A stretch of DNA of 64,000 bases. It comes from Sphingomonas sp. JUb134. GTDB taxonomy: Bacteria > Pseudomonadota > Alphaproteobacteria > Sphingomonadales > Sphingomonadaceae. The first letter of the stretch is position 1; the number at the start of each line of letters is the position of its first letter. Location of the stretch: contig NZ_SLYP02000001.1 of assembly GCF_004341505.2 (NCBI RefSeq), positions 62,001 through 126,000 on the forward strand, given 5' to 3'. Positions 35,418 through 43,436 of this stretch are shown piece after piece. The translations under genes and the position numbers were made by a program. The notes beneath the pieces are model-generated. The model ran no database searches and was not told the DNA's origin. It saw only the letters and a program-made list of their open reading frames with translations.

Positions 35418-38243
35418 TTACATCGAGAAGCGCAGGCCCACCGCGAAGGTGCGGCTCAGCAGCGTCGTGCCGAGGTTGTCCGTGTCCTGACCGCCGGCGC
35501 TGCCGAAGCGGTAGTAGGACTGCTGCTTCTGGTTGGTCAGGTTCACCGCGTCGAAGGTGAGGCCGATCTGGTCGTTGACCTTGTAGCTCAGCTGGAAGTC
35601 CAGGCTGCTCTCCGGACGATACCAGACGCCGATCGGATTGGCGAACAGGCGTGCCTCGTTGTTGTGCAGGAATTCCTTGCGCCAGACGTACGACAGGCGG
35701 GCACCGACCGGGCCGTTGTCGTAGGCAAGCGTCGCGTTGTACGAGAAGTCCGACACGTTGAAGAACGACGAGGTCGCCTCGCCAGTGATGTTGCCGGCGG
35801 AGTCGGTCTGCGGAATGTTCTGCTTGGAATCCAGCACGGTCAGGCTGCCGACGAAGCCGAGGCCGTCGAGGAAGCTCGGCAGGTACTTCGGGAAGTAGGT
35901 CAGGCCCACTTCGACACCCTTCAGCACGCCGTCCGAGGCATTCGCCGGACGGGTGATGGCGAAGTTGTTCGTGGCGCCCGCGACGATCCCGTTGTTGGGG
36001 ATATACTCCATGACGGTGAGCGGAACGACCAGACCCTCGATCTCGCGACGGAAGCCGGTCACGTAGATCGCGCTGTCGCGATCGAAGTACCACTCGACCG
36101 CGAGGTCGTAGTTCTTCGAATGGGTGGGCTGCAGGTCCGCGGTGCCCGCCGTGCCGCTGCCGTAGCCGACGTTGGTGAGGTCACCCGTCAGCGAGTAGTT
36201 CGGGTTGATGTCGCCGAAGTTCGGACGGCGCAGCGTTTCACCATAGTTGAAGCGCACGCGCAGCGTCGGCGTGACTTCGTAGCGCGCGGTGAAGCTTGGC
36301 AGCCAGCGATGCGAACCGCTGGAGACCGAAGTCTGGGCGCCGTTGTTGTAGCGATCGAAGAAGTCATAGTCGGTGTCGACATCCACATAGCGGATGCCGC
36401 CCTGGATCTTCAGCGGACGCCCGAACACCGAGATTTCGCCATCAGCCAGCAGGTAGGCCGACATGGTCACTTCTTCGATGTTGAAGGTCTTGACCATGCG
36501 CAGCTGGTCCGAGGTCGGGAGGCCATAGAGGCCGCGAACCGTGTCTGCGTTGTCATAGAGCCAGCTGCCCTTCGGCAGCACCCAGCTGGTCGGCACGTCG
36601 GCGCGACCATCGAAGAAGTCGGAGTTGGTGAACAGCGCGTCTTCGCCGAGCGTCGTCAGGCTGCGACCGAGCACGCCGGCGTCCTGGGTGCGGACGTAGC
36701 TCGACGCCTTGCGGTCGTCGACGCGGATGCCTGCCTTGATCTGGCGCAGGAAGCCCTCGTCCCAGGTATAATAGCCGTCCAGGGTGCCGGTCAGCGCGCT
36801 ACCCTTGTCGCGACCACCGTTGTCGTAGAGCTGCGCGATGTTCCAGGACGCGGGATCGGTCAGCAGCGAATCGTCGCTGAAGTGGTAGGAGGGGATGCCA
36901 CCGCCTGCGTTGAAGTCGACCGTGATCTGATCCGCCACCCGCTCGGTGCGCATCGCGATGAACGAGGTCTGGTACTTGCTAGTCTGATAGGCGAGGTCGG
37001 CGGTGATCTTGCCGCGCTGACCCAGGTCCCATTGCCCGTTCAGTGCGTAGACGAAGCTGTCGGTCTTGCTGCGGGTGTAATCCGCGCTGTTGAAGCCGTA
37101 CACGTCGTTCGCGACGCGCGACTTGACGATGTTGGTGCCCTCATAGAGCTCGACCGGCTGCGGATTCGCCCAGAAATCCACGAAGCTGAACATCATGCTG
37201 TTGGAGGTCTCTCCGCGGAAGCCCGCGTAGAAGACTTCGGCCGTGTAGACCGAGCTGCTGTTCGGGGCCCACTGCAGCGCCGCGTTGAACGACGGGCGCT
37301 CACGCTTGCCATAGAGATCCGAGCTGAAGACCGCGTCGCGCGAGAGGTAATAGGGCGTGTCGACGCCGTTGATGTCGAGCGTCGAGCCCGGTGCGGTCGG
37401 AAGCCCGGCATCGAGGCCCGGCTGCCAGTTGACGTTGCCCTCACCCGGGAAGATGCGCTCGAGCGGCGCGAGGCCGGAGCCTGCGGGCGGCGTCTCGGTC
37501 GCGAACGGAACCAGCGCACCGGCCGTCACCGACATGTTGCGATACTTGGTGCGGCTGTAGCTGCCGTTCACCAGCAGGCCGATGTCGCCGATGCCGGTTT
37601 CCCAGCGATCCGACACGAGGAGCGCGATGTTGGGGTTAAAGCTGTCCGCCTGCTCGTTGTAGATGCCGCGCGCGAGGCCGGAGATGGTGAAGCCGTCGAA
37701 GTCGAGCGGACGGCGCGTCTTCACGTCGATCTGGCCCGCCAGACCGGTCTCGATCTGGTCGGCCGAGCGGGTCTTGTAGACGTCGACCTGCTTGACGAGG
37801 TTCGCCGAGACGTCCTGCAGCGAGAACGACTGGCCGGCAGCGGTGAAGATGTTGCGGCCGTTGAGCGTGGTCAGCGGGTCGCTGAGGCCGCGGATGGTGA
37901 TGGTGGCCGCTTCGCCGCCGGTGCGGTCGGTGACCTGGACACCGGTGACGCGCTGGAGCGCTTCCACGACGTTATTGTCGGGCAATTTGCCGACATCTTC
38001 GGCCACGATCGAGTCGACGATCTGCGTGGCTTCGCGGCGCACGTTGAGCGCGCCGACGATGCTGCCGCGCACGCCGGTGACGATGATGTCGCCGCTGGTG
38101 GCTTCATCCGGAGTGGAATTGACGGGCTCTGCGGCCTCAGTGGTCTGCGTCGCGTCGTCCGCAGTGGTCTGCGCAAAGGCCGGCGGCGCCAGCACCAGGG
38201 CAACAACGGACGCGGTACGCAAGAAAATCGGCTTGAAAGCCAT
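35418..38243 (-). CDS. TonB-dependent receptor (carbohydrate type)
   Basis: 941-aa outer-membrane transporter. A signal peptide ends at AFAQ; the plug domain starts with SGDIIVTGVRGSIVGALNV and has the motif GKLPDNNVVEALQRVTGVQV typical of Caulobacter/Xanthomonas/Sphingomonas receptors for glycans. A 22-strand barrel follows to TFAVGLRFSM, which ends in Met rather than the usual Phe/Trp. The ATG at 38243 has GGGGAGAGG upstream. It is on the same strand as, and downstream of, two GH43 genes and GH51, so arabino-oligosaccharides are the likely ligand. Confidence 0.95.
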   Translation of the reverse strand: MAFKPIFLRTASVVALVLAPPAFAQTTADDATQTTEAAEPVNSTPDEATSGDIIVTGVRGSIVGALNVRREATQIVDSIVAEDVGKLPDNNVVEALQRVTGVQVTDRTGGEAATITIRGLSDPLTTLNGRNIFTAAGQSFSLQDVSANLVKQVDVYKTRSADQIETGLAGQIDVKTRRPLDFDGFTISGLARGIYNEQADSFNPNIALLVSDRWETGIGDIGLLVNGSYSRTKYRNMSVTAGALVPFATETPPAGSGLAPLERIFPGEGNVNWQPGLDAGLPTAPGSTLDINGVDTPYYLSRDAVFSSDLYGKRERPSFNAALQWAPNSSSVYTAEVFYAGFRGETSNSMMFSFVDFWANPQPVELYEGTNIVKSRVANDVYGFNSADYTRSKTDSFVYALNGQWDLGQRGKITADLAYQTSKYQTSFIAMRTERVADQITVDFNAGGGIPSYHFSDDSLLTDPASWNIAQLYDNGGRDKGSALTGTLDGYYTWDEGFLRQIKAGIRVDDRKASSYVRTQDAGVLGRSLTTLGEDALFTNSDFFDGRADVPTSWVLPKGSWLYDNADTVRGLYGLPTSDQLRMVKTFNIEEVTMSAYLLADGEISVFGRPLKIQGGIRYVDVDTDYDFFDRYNNGAQTSVSSGSHRWLPSFTARYEVTPTLRVRFNYGETLRRPNFGDINPNYSLTGDLTNVGYGSGTAGTADLQPTHSKNYDLAVEWYFDRDSAIYVTGFRREIEGLVVPLTVMEYIPNNGIVAGATNNFAITRPANASDGVLKGVEVGLTYFPKYLPSFLDGLGFVGSLTVLDSKQNIPQTDSAGNITGEATSSFFNVSDFSYNATLAYDNGPVGARLSYVWRKEFLHNNEARLFANPIGVWYRPESSLDFQLSYKVNDQIGLTFDAVNLTNQKQQSYYRFGSAGGQDTDNLGTTLLSRTFAVGLRFSM

Positions 38244-38392
38244 GTGCCTCTCCCCTCGCCGGGCTTGGCGCCCGGGCGTAATTGATCGAAACTTTACTCC
38301 TACAAAATTACGGCAACAGCTGGGCAACGGCAAGCGCATTCGGAAGGGCGCTGCACAGCAAGCGGGCAGCGTTGCCCGAAAGTCACGCAGCA

Positions 38393-38426
38393 CTGGCCCC
38401 GCAGCGGCAGAGCCGTGCGGGGCCAG
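38393..38426 (-). terminator. Hairpin between GH43 gene and TonB receptor gene
   Basis: A perfect 11-bp stem (CTGGCCCCGCA at 38393-38403, complement at 38416-38426) lies 36 bp downstream of the GH43 stop. No T tract follows on the minus strand. It may separate the glycosidase unit from the receptor gene or adjust their relative levels. Confidence 0.55.
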
Positions 38427-38461
38427 CAGGTTCAGGAGGGAAAAGCGGGCGAGACTTCGCG

Positions 38462-39907
38462 TCAGCTGACGCGGAAGACGCTGTTCTGGGCGGTGCCGCG
38501 CGTGGCGCGCGCCACGAGCCGGAGCTCGCCGCCGACGTGGGCCAGTACCATATTGGGACGACCGGCAAGCGCGAACCGCACCGTATCGCGGTCGACCGCC
38601 TCCCGCACGAAGCTGCTGCGGAGCACGAACTGGCGATCGCGCAGCGGCTGGGCCAGGCGGACGCTGCCGTCGGGAGCGGCGAACAGGACCCGGTCGGCCA
38701 CGTCGATGGGGGCCAGCGAGATGGCGCCGGAACCGGCCATGCTCTCGACGCTGCGGAACTGGCTCGGCGGGATCGAACCCTGTCCAACAACTACGCGATC
38801 GCCGTCATGGCGCACGAACTCCTTCGGCGCACTGGCGGGCGAGAAGCGGTCCGGCACCGGGCCGTTGCCGACCGGGATGCCGAAGTCGGGGGTGCCGTCC
38901 TCGCGATAATAGATGCGCTGGACGCGGGTGTGGCGGTTCGGGTCGAACAGCGGATCGCCCTTGATCGCCTTGTAATCGCGGCCGTGGTAGACGAGCACGT
39001 CACGGCCTTGCTCGTCGACGGTGAAGCTGTTGTGGCCGGGGCCGTAGACGCTGGTCACCTCCGAACTCACGAACACCGGCTGGGGCGACTTGACCCAGCT
39101 CTTGGGGTCCATGATGTCCGCATCGTCGCGCGCGGTCAGCATGCCCAGGCTGTAGCGATCGTCGGTCGCGCTCGCCGAATAGGTCATGAATAGGCGGCCG
39201 TTGCGTGCGAGCACTGCTGGTGCCTCGGCGACCTTGAACCCGCGGATCTCCCAGTCGAGCGTCGGCACGGTCAGGCGCACGGCCTTGGCGCCGAGCGTCA
39301 GCGGGGTTTTGAGCGGGGCCAGATAGAGGTTGGAGTTGGTCTCGATCCCCGGCTCGCGCTCTGCCCAGCAGAAGTAGGAGACGCCGCGATGCTCGAAGAT
39401 GGTGGAGTCGAGGTTGAAGCCGTCGAACGGCGACTCGAACTTGCCGAGCACCTTCCAGTTGCCGGTCATCGGATCGGGGCCGTCGCACACGATCGCATAG
39501 GTGCGGATGCGGAACACGTCCTCGCCGCCGCCGCTGGGGCCGGCTGCGAAATACATGACCCACTTGCCCTGGAAGAGGTGCAGCTCGGGCGCCCAGAGGA
39601 AGCCGGACATCGGGCCGGTGGCCTCGTGGCGCCACAGCACGCGCTCCTCAGCGGTGGCGAGGCCGGCCAGGGTGCGCGAGCGGCGCAGCACCAGCCGGTC
39701 ATACTCCGGCACCGAGCCGGTGAGGTAATAATAGCCGTCGGTGTGGCGGAACACCTGCGCGTCCGCGCGTTGCTTGACGAGCGGGTTCACCGGCACGGGG
39801 GCCGCGGCGGCGGCACCGGGTGCGCGCATGCCGGCGACTGCTGCCTGGGCGGCAGCGACGCTGCCGGCGGCGCCGGCGAGGAAGAGGCGGCGGTCGAGAT
39901 GAAGCAT
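38462..39907 (-). CDS. GH43 arabinofuranosidase-like with AbfB-like C-terminal domain
   Basis: 481-aa exported enzyme. The N-terminus has a Tat-type motif (RRLFLAG). The propeller landmarks are RADAQVFRHTDGYYYL (Asp base), FLWAPELHLF, FNLDSTIFEH (second Asp) and KVAEAPAVLARNG (acid Glu). After about residue 335 comes a region (EFVRHDGDRVVVG to SVFRVS) whose repeats resemble the arabinose-binding AbfB (CBM42) trefoil. The ATG at 39907 is chosen because it directly precedes the Tat signal. It follows another GH43 gene by 29 bp. Likely trims arabinan or arabinoxylan side chains. Confidence 0.88.
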   Translation of the reverse strand: MLHLDRRLFLAGAAGSVAAAQAAVAGMRAPGAAAAAPVPVNPLVKQRADAQVFRHTDGYYYLTGSVPEYDRLVLRRSRTLAGLATAEERVLWRHEATGPMSGFLWAPELHLFQGKWVMYFAAGPSGGGEDVFRIRTYAIVCDGPDPMTGNWKVLGKFESPFDGFNLDSTIFEHRGVSYFCWAEREPGIETNSNLYLAPLKTPLTLGAKAVRLTVPTLDWEIRGFKVAEAPAVLARNGRLFMTYSASATDDRYSLGMLTARDDADIMDPKSWVKSPQPVFVSSEVTSVYGPGHNSFTVDEQGRDVLVYHGRDYKAIKGDPLFDPNRHTRVQRIYYREDGTPDFGIPVGNGPVPDRFSPASAPKEFVRHDGDRVVVGQGSIPPSQFRSVESMAGSGAISLAPIDVADRVLFAAPDGSVRLAQPLRDRQFVLRSSFVREAVDRDTVRFALAGRPNMVLAHVGGELRLVARATRGTAQNSVFRVS

Positions 39908-39936
39908 GTCGGCTCCCTGGATTCGGCGAGAGGAGG

Positions 39937-40956
39937 TCATTGGGCGGCGACGGGCCAGCCGTCCGCGCCCCAGGTGACGGGAGCGATGCGCAGCGTGGGC
40001 GCGCCGTTCTTCTCCCGATCATAGGCGTGGTAGACCACGTAATCGCGGCCATCCTTGTCGTGCAGCCAGCCGGGGTGTCCGGGGCCGCGGAAGCGCTGCT
40101 TCTCTTCGAGATCGGCGCGCAGGAAAATCGTGCCCTGCCCCTGCATCAAGGAACTGCCGTCCTTGCCGAGATAGGGCCCGGTGATCTCCTTCGAGCGACC
40201 GACCACGGTGTAATAGGTGCTGTTCACGCCCTTGCAGCAATAGTCATAGGACACGAGCAGATAATAATAGTCGCCATGCGGCACGATGAACGGCGCTTCC
40301 ACCGGTGCCGCCGCGCCCGCGGGCGCCATGCGGCGCGCGATCGAGAAGCGCTTTTCCTTCGGGTGGAGGAGCTTGCCGGTCTTCTTGTCGAGCTCGAACA
40401 GCTTGATGCCGCTCCAGAAGCTGCCGAGCGACAGCCAGTGGCGGCCCTGCCGGTCGACGACGAAGTTCGGGTCGATGGCGTTGAAATCGTCGCTGGGCAT
40501 CGACTGCACCACCAGCCCTTCGTCGCGCCAGGCGAACTTGGGCGACTTCGGATCCAGCGTTGCGTTGGTCGCCATGCCGATCGCCGAGCGGTTCGAGCCG
40601 AACGTCGACACGGAGTAATAGAGCCGCCAGCGGCCGTTCACGAAGGCGATGTCGGGTGCCCACATGCCGTTGGTGCCGGGCACCGCCTTGGGCGCCCAAT
40701 CCGGCAGCTTCGTGAACACGGGCGCACCCGCGGTCCAGTGGATCAGGTCCGGCGAGCTCTTGGTCTCGACCAGGCGATCGCCGTGGCCGGTGCCGAAGAC
40801 GTAATAGGTACCGCCCTCGCGCGCGATCACGGGATCGTGGGTGGGGATGAGGTCACCGGTCAGCCGCTCGTTGAGGCTGGGCGTCTGCTGTGCCGGAGCA
40901 GCAGCAGCGCCGAGCGCGAGTGCGGCTCCCAGTAGAAGCGACCGTATCATCCTCAT
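39937..40956 (-). CDS. GH43 endo-1,5-alpha-L-arabinanase-like
   Basis: 339-aa secreted enzyme with signal peptide ending APAQQ. The motifs THDPVIAREGGTYYVFGTG (Asp base), MWAPDIAFVNGRWRLYYSVS, NAIDPNFVVD (second Asp) and PVEAPFIVPHGDYYYLLVS (acid Glu), with DYCCKG and GPGHPGW, are those of arabinanases of GH43 subfamilies 4-6. It would cut the alpha-1,5 arabinan backbone. Start ATG 40956 or 40950; both follow GGAGGAG. It sits between GH51 and the other GH43 gene on the same strand. Confidence 0.9.
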   Translation of the reverse strand: MRMIRSLLLGAALALGAAAAPAQQTPSLNERLTGDLIPTHDPVIAREGGTYYVFGTGHGDRLVETKSSPDLIHWTAGAPVFTKLPDWAPKAVPGTNGMWAPDIAFVNGRWRLYYSVSTFGSNRSAIGMATNATLDPKSPKFAWRDEGLVVQSMPSDDFNAIDPNFVVDRQGRHWLSLGSFWSGIKLFELDKKTGKLLHPKEKRFSIARRMAPAGAAAPVEAPFIVPHGDYYYLLVSYDYCCKGVNSTYYTVVGRSKEITGPYLGKDGSSLMQGQGTIFLRADLEEKQRFRGPGHPGWLHDKDGRDYVVYHAYDREKNGAPTLRIAPVTWGADGWPVAAQ

Positions 40957-40970
40957 CCTCTCCTCCACCG

Positions 40971-41048
40971 GTGCTCCTGCGACAGCAGGAGCCCGGGGTT
41001 TCCATGCATTCCGCTTGTGGCCCTGGGCCCCTGCCTGCGCAGGGGCAC
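40971..41048. repeat. REPIN-like inverted repeat inside arabinan operon
   Basis: Hairpin units at 40971-40994 and 41023-41048 (GTGCTCCTGCGACAGCAGGA and CTGGGCCCCTGCCTGCGCAG types) fill the 97-bp gap between GH51 and GH43 genes. It belongs with the 31451-31477 unit and could affect mRNA stability within the operon. Confidence 0.65.
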
Positions 41049-41053
41049 AAGGT

Positions 41054-42646
41054 TTACTGAAGTTCCAGCACCACCACCGACTTGGCGGGCAGCGTCACCG
41101 TGAGGGTGCCGCCGTTCACCTGCGCGCCGTTGAAGGCGGCGGGCTTCACCACTTCGGGCGCGTCGAAGGTGTTGTGCGCGTTGATCGCGGGCGCGGTCAG
41201 CACCCGGCCGGTCACCGAGCCGGCGGTGATGCCGTCCAGGTTCACGGTGACGGTGTTCGCCTGGTTCGGATCCAGGTTGGACAGGCCGATGTGGACCTTG
41301 CCATCCTTGCCGCGCACCGCCGAGCCGCTCACCGCACGCATGGTGAACTGGTTCTTGTTGTACCAGGGCGCGTTGATCGTGATCGGCAGCACGGTCGCGT
41401 CCTGCCAGGGCTTGTACATCTCGAACACGTGATAGGTCGGCGTCAGCACCATCTTGCCGCCATCCGTCAGGATCATCGCCTGCAGCACGTTCACCATCTG
41501 CGCGATGGCGGTCATGCGGACGCGGTCGGCATGCTTGGCGAAGATGTCGAGGTGGATCGAGGCGATCAGCGCGTCGCGCAGCGTGTTCTGCTGGCGCAGA
41601 AAGCCCGGGTGCGTGCCCGCATCCTGGGCATACCAGGCACCCCATTCGTCGACCGCCAGGAAGATGCGCTTCTGCGGATCATATTTGTCCATGATCGCGC
41701 TGTGCTTGGTGATCAGCTCGTCCATGCGCCACGCGCCGGCGAGCGCATCGGCCCAGCCGTTCTCGTCGAAGTCGACCGCAGGCGCACGCGGCGGCCAGCC
41801 GCCGGCGGGGTGGACGTAGTAATGAAGCGACACGCCGTCGAGCTGCGGTGCCGCCACGCGCATCATCGTCTCGGTCCAGTTATAGTCCTCGACGTTCGCA
41901 CCGGCGGCGATCTTCATGATCTTGGTGCCGGCCGGCGCCTTGATGAAGGTCGCGTAGCGGCGGGTCTCGTCGGCCGCGAACTCCGGCCGCATGTTGCCGC
42001 CGCAGCCCCACAGCTCGTTGCCGACGCCGAAGAACGGCACCGCCCAGGGCGCCTTGTGGCCGTTCCTGGCGCGCTCATCGGCGAGGCTGCCGGCGGGCGA
42101 GGTCATGTATTCGACCCACTCGGCCATTTCGCGCGGGGAGCCGTTGCCGACGTTGCCGGCGACATAGGCTTCGGCACCGACCTGGCGCAGCAGCTCGAAG
42201 AACTCGTGCGTGCCGACGGTGTTCGGCTCGGTCACGCCGCCCCAATGGGTGTTGATCTTGACCGGGCGCTTGTTCTGCGGGCCGATGCCCTCGCGCCAGT
42301 TGTATTCGTCGGCAAAGCACCCGCCCGGCCAGCGGATCACCGGCACCTTCAGGTTACGGAGCGCCGCGACCACGTCGTTGCGGAAGCCGTTGGTGTTCGG
42401 GATCTTGGAGTTCTTGCCGACCCACAGCCCCTCGTAGATGCCGTGGCCCAGATGCTCGGCGAACTGGGTGAAGATGCGGCGATCATAGACCGGGCCGGGC
42501 TGGTTGCCCTGGATCGCAACGGTGGCGGTGCCGGCGGCGGGCGGCTGGCTGGGCGCACCCTGACCAGGAGCGGTCTGGGCGCCTGCGGCGAGCGGGGCCG
42601 CCGAAAGCATCAGCGCGAGCGCTGCGCGACGGAGGGTCCGGATCAT
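41054..42646 (-). CDS. GH51 alpha-L-arabinofuranosidase
   Basis: 530-aa exported retaining arabinofuranosidase. A signal peptide ends at AAGAQ. The catalytic barrel has IRWPGGCFADEYNWREGIGP, the acid/base Glu in GVGNELWGCGG and the nucleophile Glu in LAVDEWGAWY, followed by a C-terminal beta-sandwich. It releases terminal L-arabinose from arabinan oligomers. First gene of the unit GH51-GH43-GH43 that leads to the TonB receptor. A short palindrome lies about 90 bp upstream. Confidence 0.95.
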   Translation of the reverse strand: MIRTLRRAALALMLSAAPLAAGAQTAPGQGAPSQPPAAGTATVAIQGNQPGPVYDRRIFTQFAEHLGHGIYEGLWVGKNSKIPNTNGFRNDVVAALRNLKVPVIRWPGGCFADEYNWREGIGPQNKRPVKINTHWGGVTEPNTVGTHEFFELLRQVGAEAYVAGNVGNGSPREMAEWVEYMTSPAGSLADERARNGHKAPWAVPFFGVGNELWGCGGNMRPEFAADETRRYATFIKAPAGTKIMKIAAGANVEDYNWTETMMRVAAPQLDGVSLHYYVHPAGGWPPRAPAVDFDENGWADALAGAWRMDELITKHSAIMDKYDPQKRIFLAVDEWGAWYAQDAGTHPGFLRQQNTLRDALIASIHLDIFAKHADRVRMTAIAQMVNVLQAMILTDGGKMVLTPTYHVFEMYKPWQDATVLPITINAPWYNKNQFTMRAVSGSAVRGKDGKVHIGLSNLDPNQANTVTVNLDGITAGSVTGRVLTAPAINAHNTFDAPEVVKPAAFNGAQVNGGTLTVTLPAKSVVVLELQ

Positions 42647-42733
42647 GAGTCGTCTCTCCCTTTGCTGCCGCAGCCGGAGCTACAGCCTGGTTCCCACCCT
42701 CTCATGGGGTGCACGACGGCCGGCGAAACGCGC

Positions 42734-42750
42734 GTCCGTATTACTCGGAC
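42734..42750. promoter_or_regulatory. Palindrome upstream of GH51
   Basis: GTCCG-TATTACT-CGGAC is a perfect 5-bp inverted repeat with a 7-bp AT-rich spacer, about 90 bp before the GH51 start in the 214-bp gap to the ohr gene. It could be an operator for the arabinan unit; no matching copy was seen elsewhere in the window. Confidence 0.3.
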
Positions 42751-42804
42751 ATATTGCAACGACCGCTTTTACGCAATCGCGGAGGGGCAGCAGCAATGGA
42801 ACGT

Positions 42805-42834
42805 AAAACGGGCGGGGTGTCGCCACCCCGCCCG
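42805..42834 (-). terminator. Rho-independent terminator of ohr
   Basis: A perfect 11-bp stem (CGGGCGGGGTG at 42809-42819 with 42824-42834), 4-nt loop, and TTTT on the minus strand, starting 26 bp after the ohr stop. Confidence 0.88.
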
Positions 42835-42860
42835 CTGGGAGACTTCGCTGGAAAGCGCCT

Positions 42861-43286
42861 TCAGGCGACGCGGAGGCCGACGTCCACGTTGTTGCGGGTG
42901 GCGTTCGAATAGGGGCAGATCTGGTGCGCGGCTTCTACGACCTTCTGCGCCTCGGCACGATCTACGCCGGGTAGCGTCACTTCCAGGTCGGCGGTGATGC
43001 CGAAGCCGCCTTCGGAACGCGGGCCAATGCCGACGGTCGCGGTGATGCTGGTTTCCGCCGGGACCCGCACCTTCAGCTGCTGGCCCGCCACCTTCAGCGC
43101 ACCCAGGAAGCACGCGGCATAGCCGGCTGCGAACAGCTGCTCGGGATTGGTACCCTCGCCACCGGCGCCACCGAGCTCCTTGGGCGTCGCCAGCTGGACT
43201 TCCAGGCGGCCATCCTCGCTACGGGCGCGACCATCGCGGCCCCCGGTGGCGGTGGCGGAGGTGCGATACTTCACGTCGATGGACAT
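42861..43286 (-). CDS. ohr: Organic hydroperoxide resistance protein (Ohr/OsmC family)
   Basis: 141-aa thiol peroxidase that reduces organic and fatty-acid peroxides using lipoamide thiols. Both reactive cysteines are present: Cys59 in AACFLGAL and Cys124 in HQICPYSNATRNN, as in Ohr rather than OsmC. Length is exactly typical. The ATG at 43286 has AGGAG 8 bp upstream. Two ATAA-type palindromes lie upstream. It is inserted between the two arabinosidase units and has its own terminator, so it is an independent gene. Confidence 0.95.
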   Translation of the reverse strand: MSIDVKYRTSATATGGRDGRARSEDGRLEVQLATPKELGGAGGEGTNPEQLFAAGYAACFLGALKVAGQQLKVRVPAETSITATVGIGPRSEGGFGITADLEVTLPGVDRAEAQKVVEAAHQICPYSNATRNNVDVGLRVA

Positions 43287-43305
43287 ATGCTGACTCCTGT
43301 AGTTC

Positions 43306-43319
43306 CTTATTGCGATAAG
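43306..43319. promoter_or_regulatory. Palindromic operator-like site 1 of ohr
   Basis: CTTATTGCGATAAG has 5-bp arms around TGCG and is 20 bp before the ohr ATG. The position fits a repressor site; MarR-type OhrR repressors control ohr in many bacteria, but no ohrR gene is in the window. Confidence 0.55.
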
Positions 43320-43359
43320 CAATATGGGGCGCGTGCCGTCGCTTGTCCAGCGATTTTCA

Positions 43360-43371
43360 TTATCGCGATAA
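43360..43371. promoter_or_regulatory. Palindromic operator-like site 2 of ohr
   Basis: TTATCGCGATAA is a perfect 12-bp palindrome sharing the TTAT-N-CGATAA pattern with the site at 43306-43319, about 54 bp centre to centre (roughly five helical turns). The pair suggests cooperative binding. Confidence 0.5.
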
Positions 43372-43436
43372 GGTTCTTCTTGCGGGTCGGCGCGCAGTAG
43401 CAGCTGCGCATCGCTCTCACCTGCTCCGGCCAGGCA

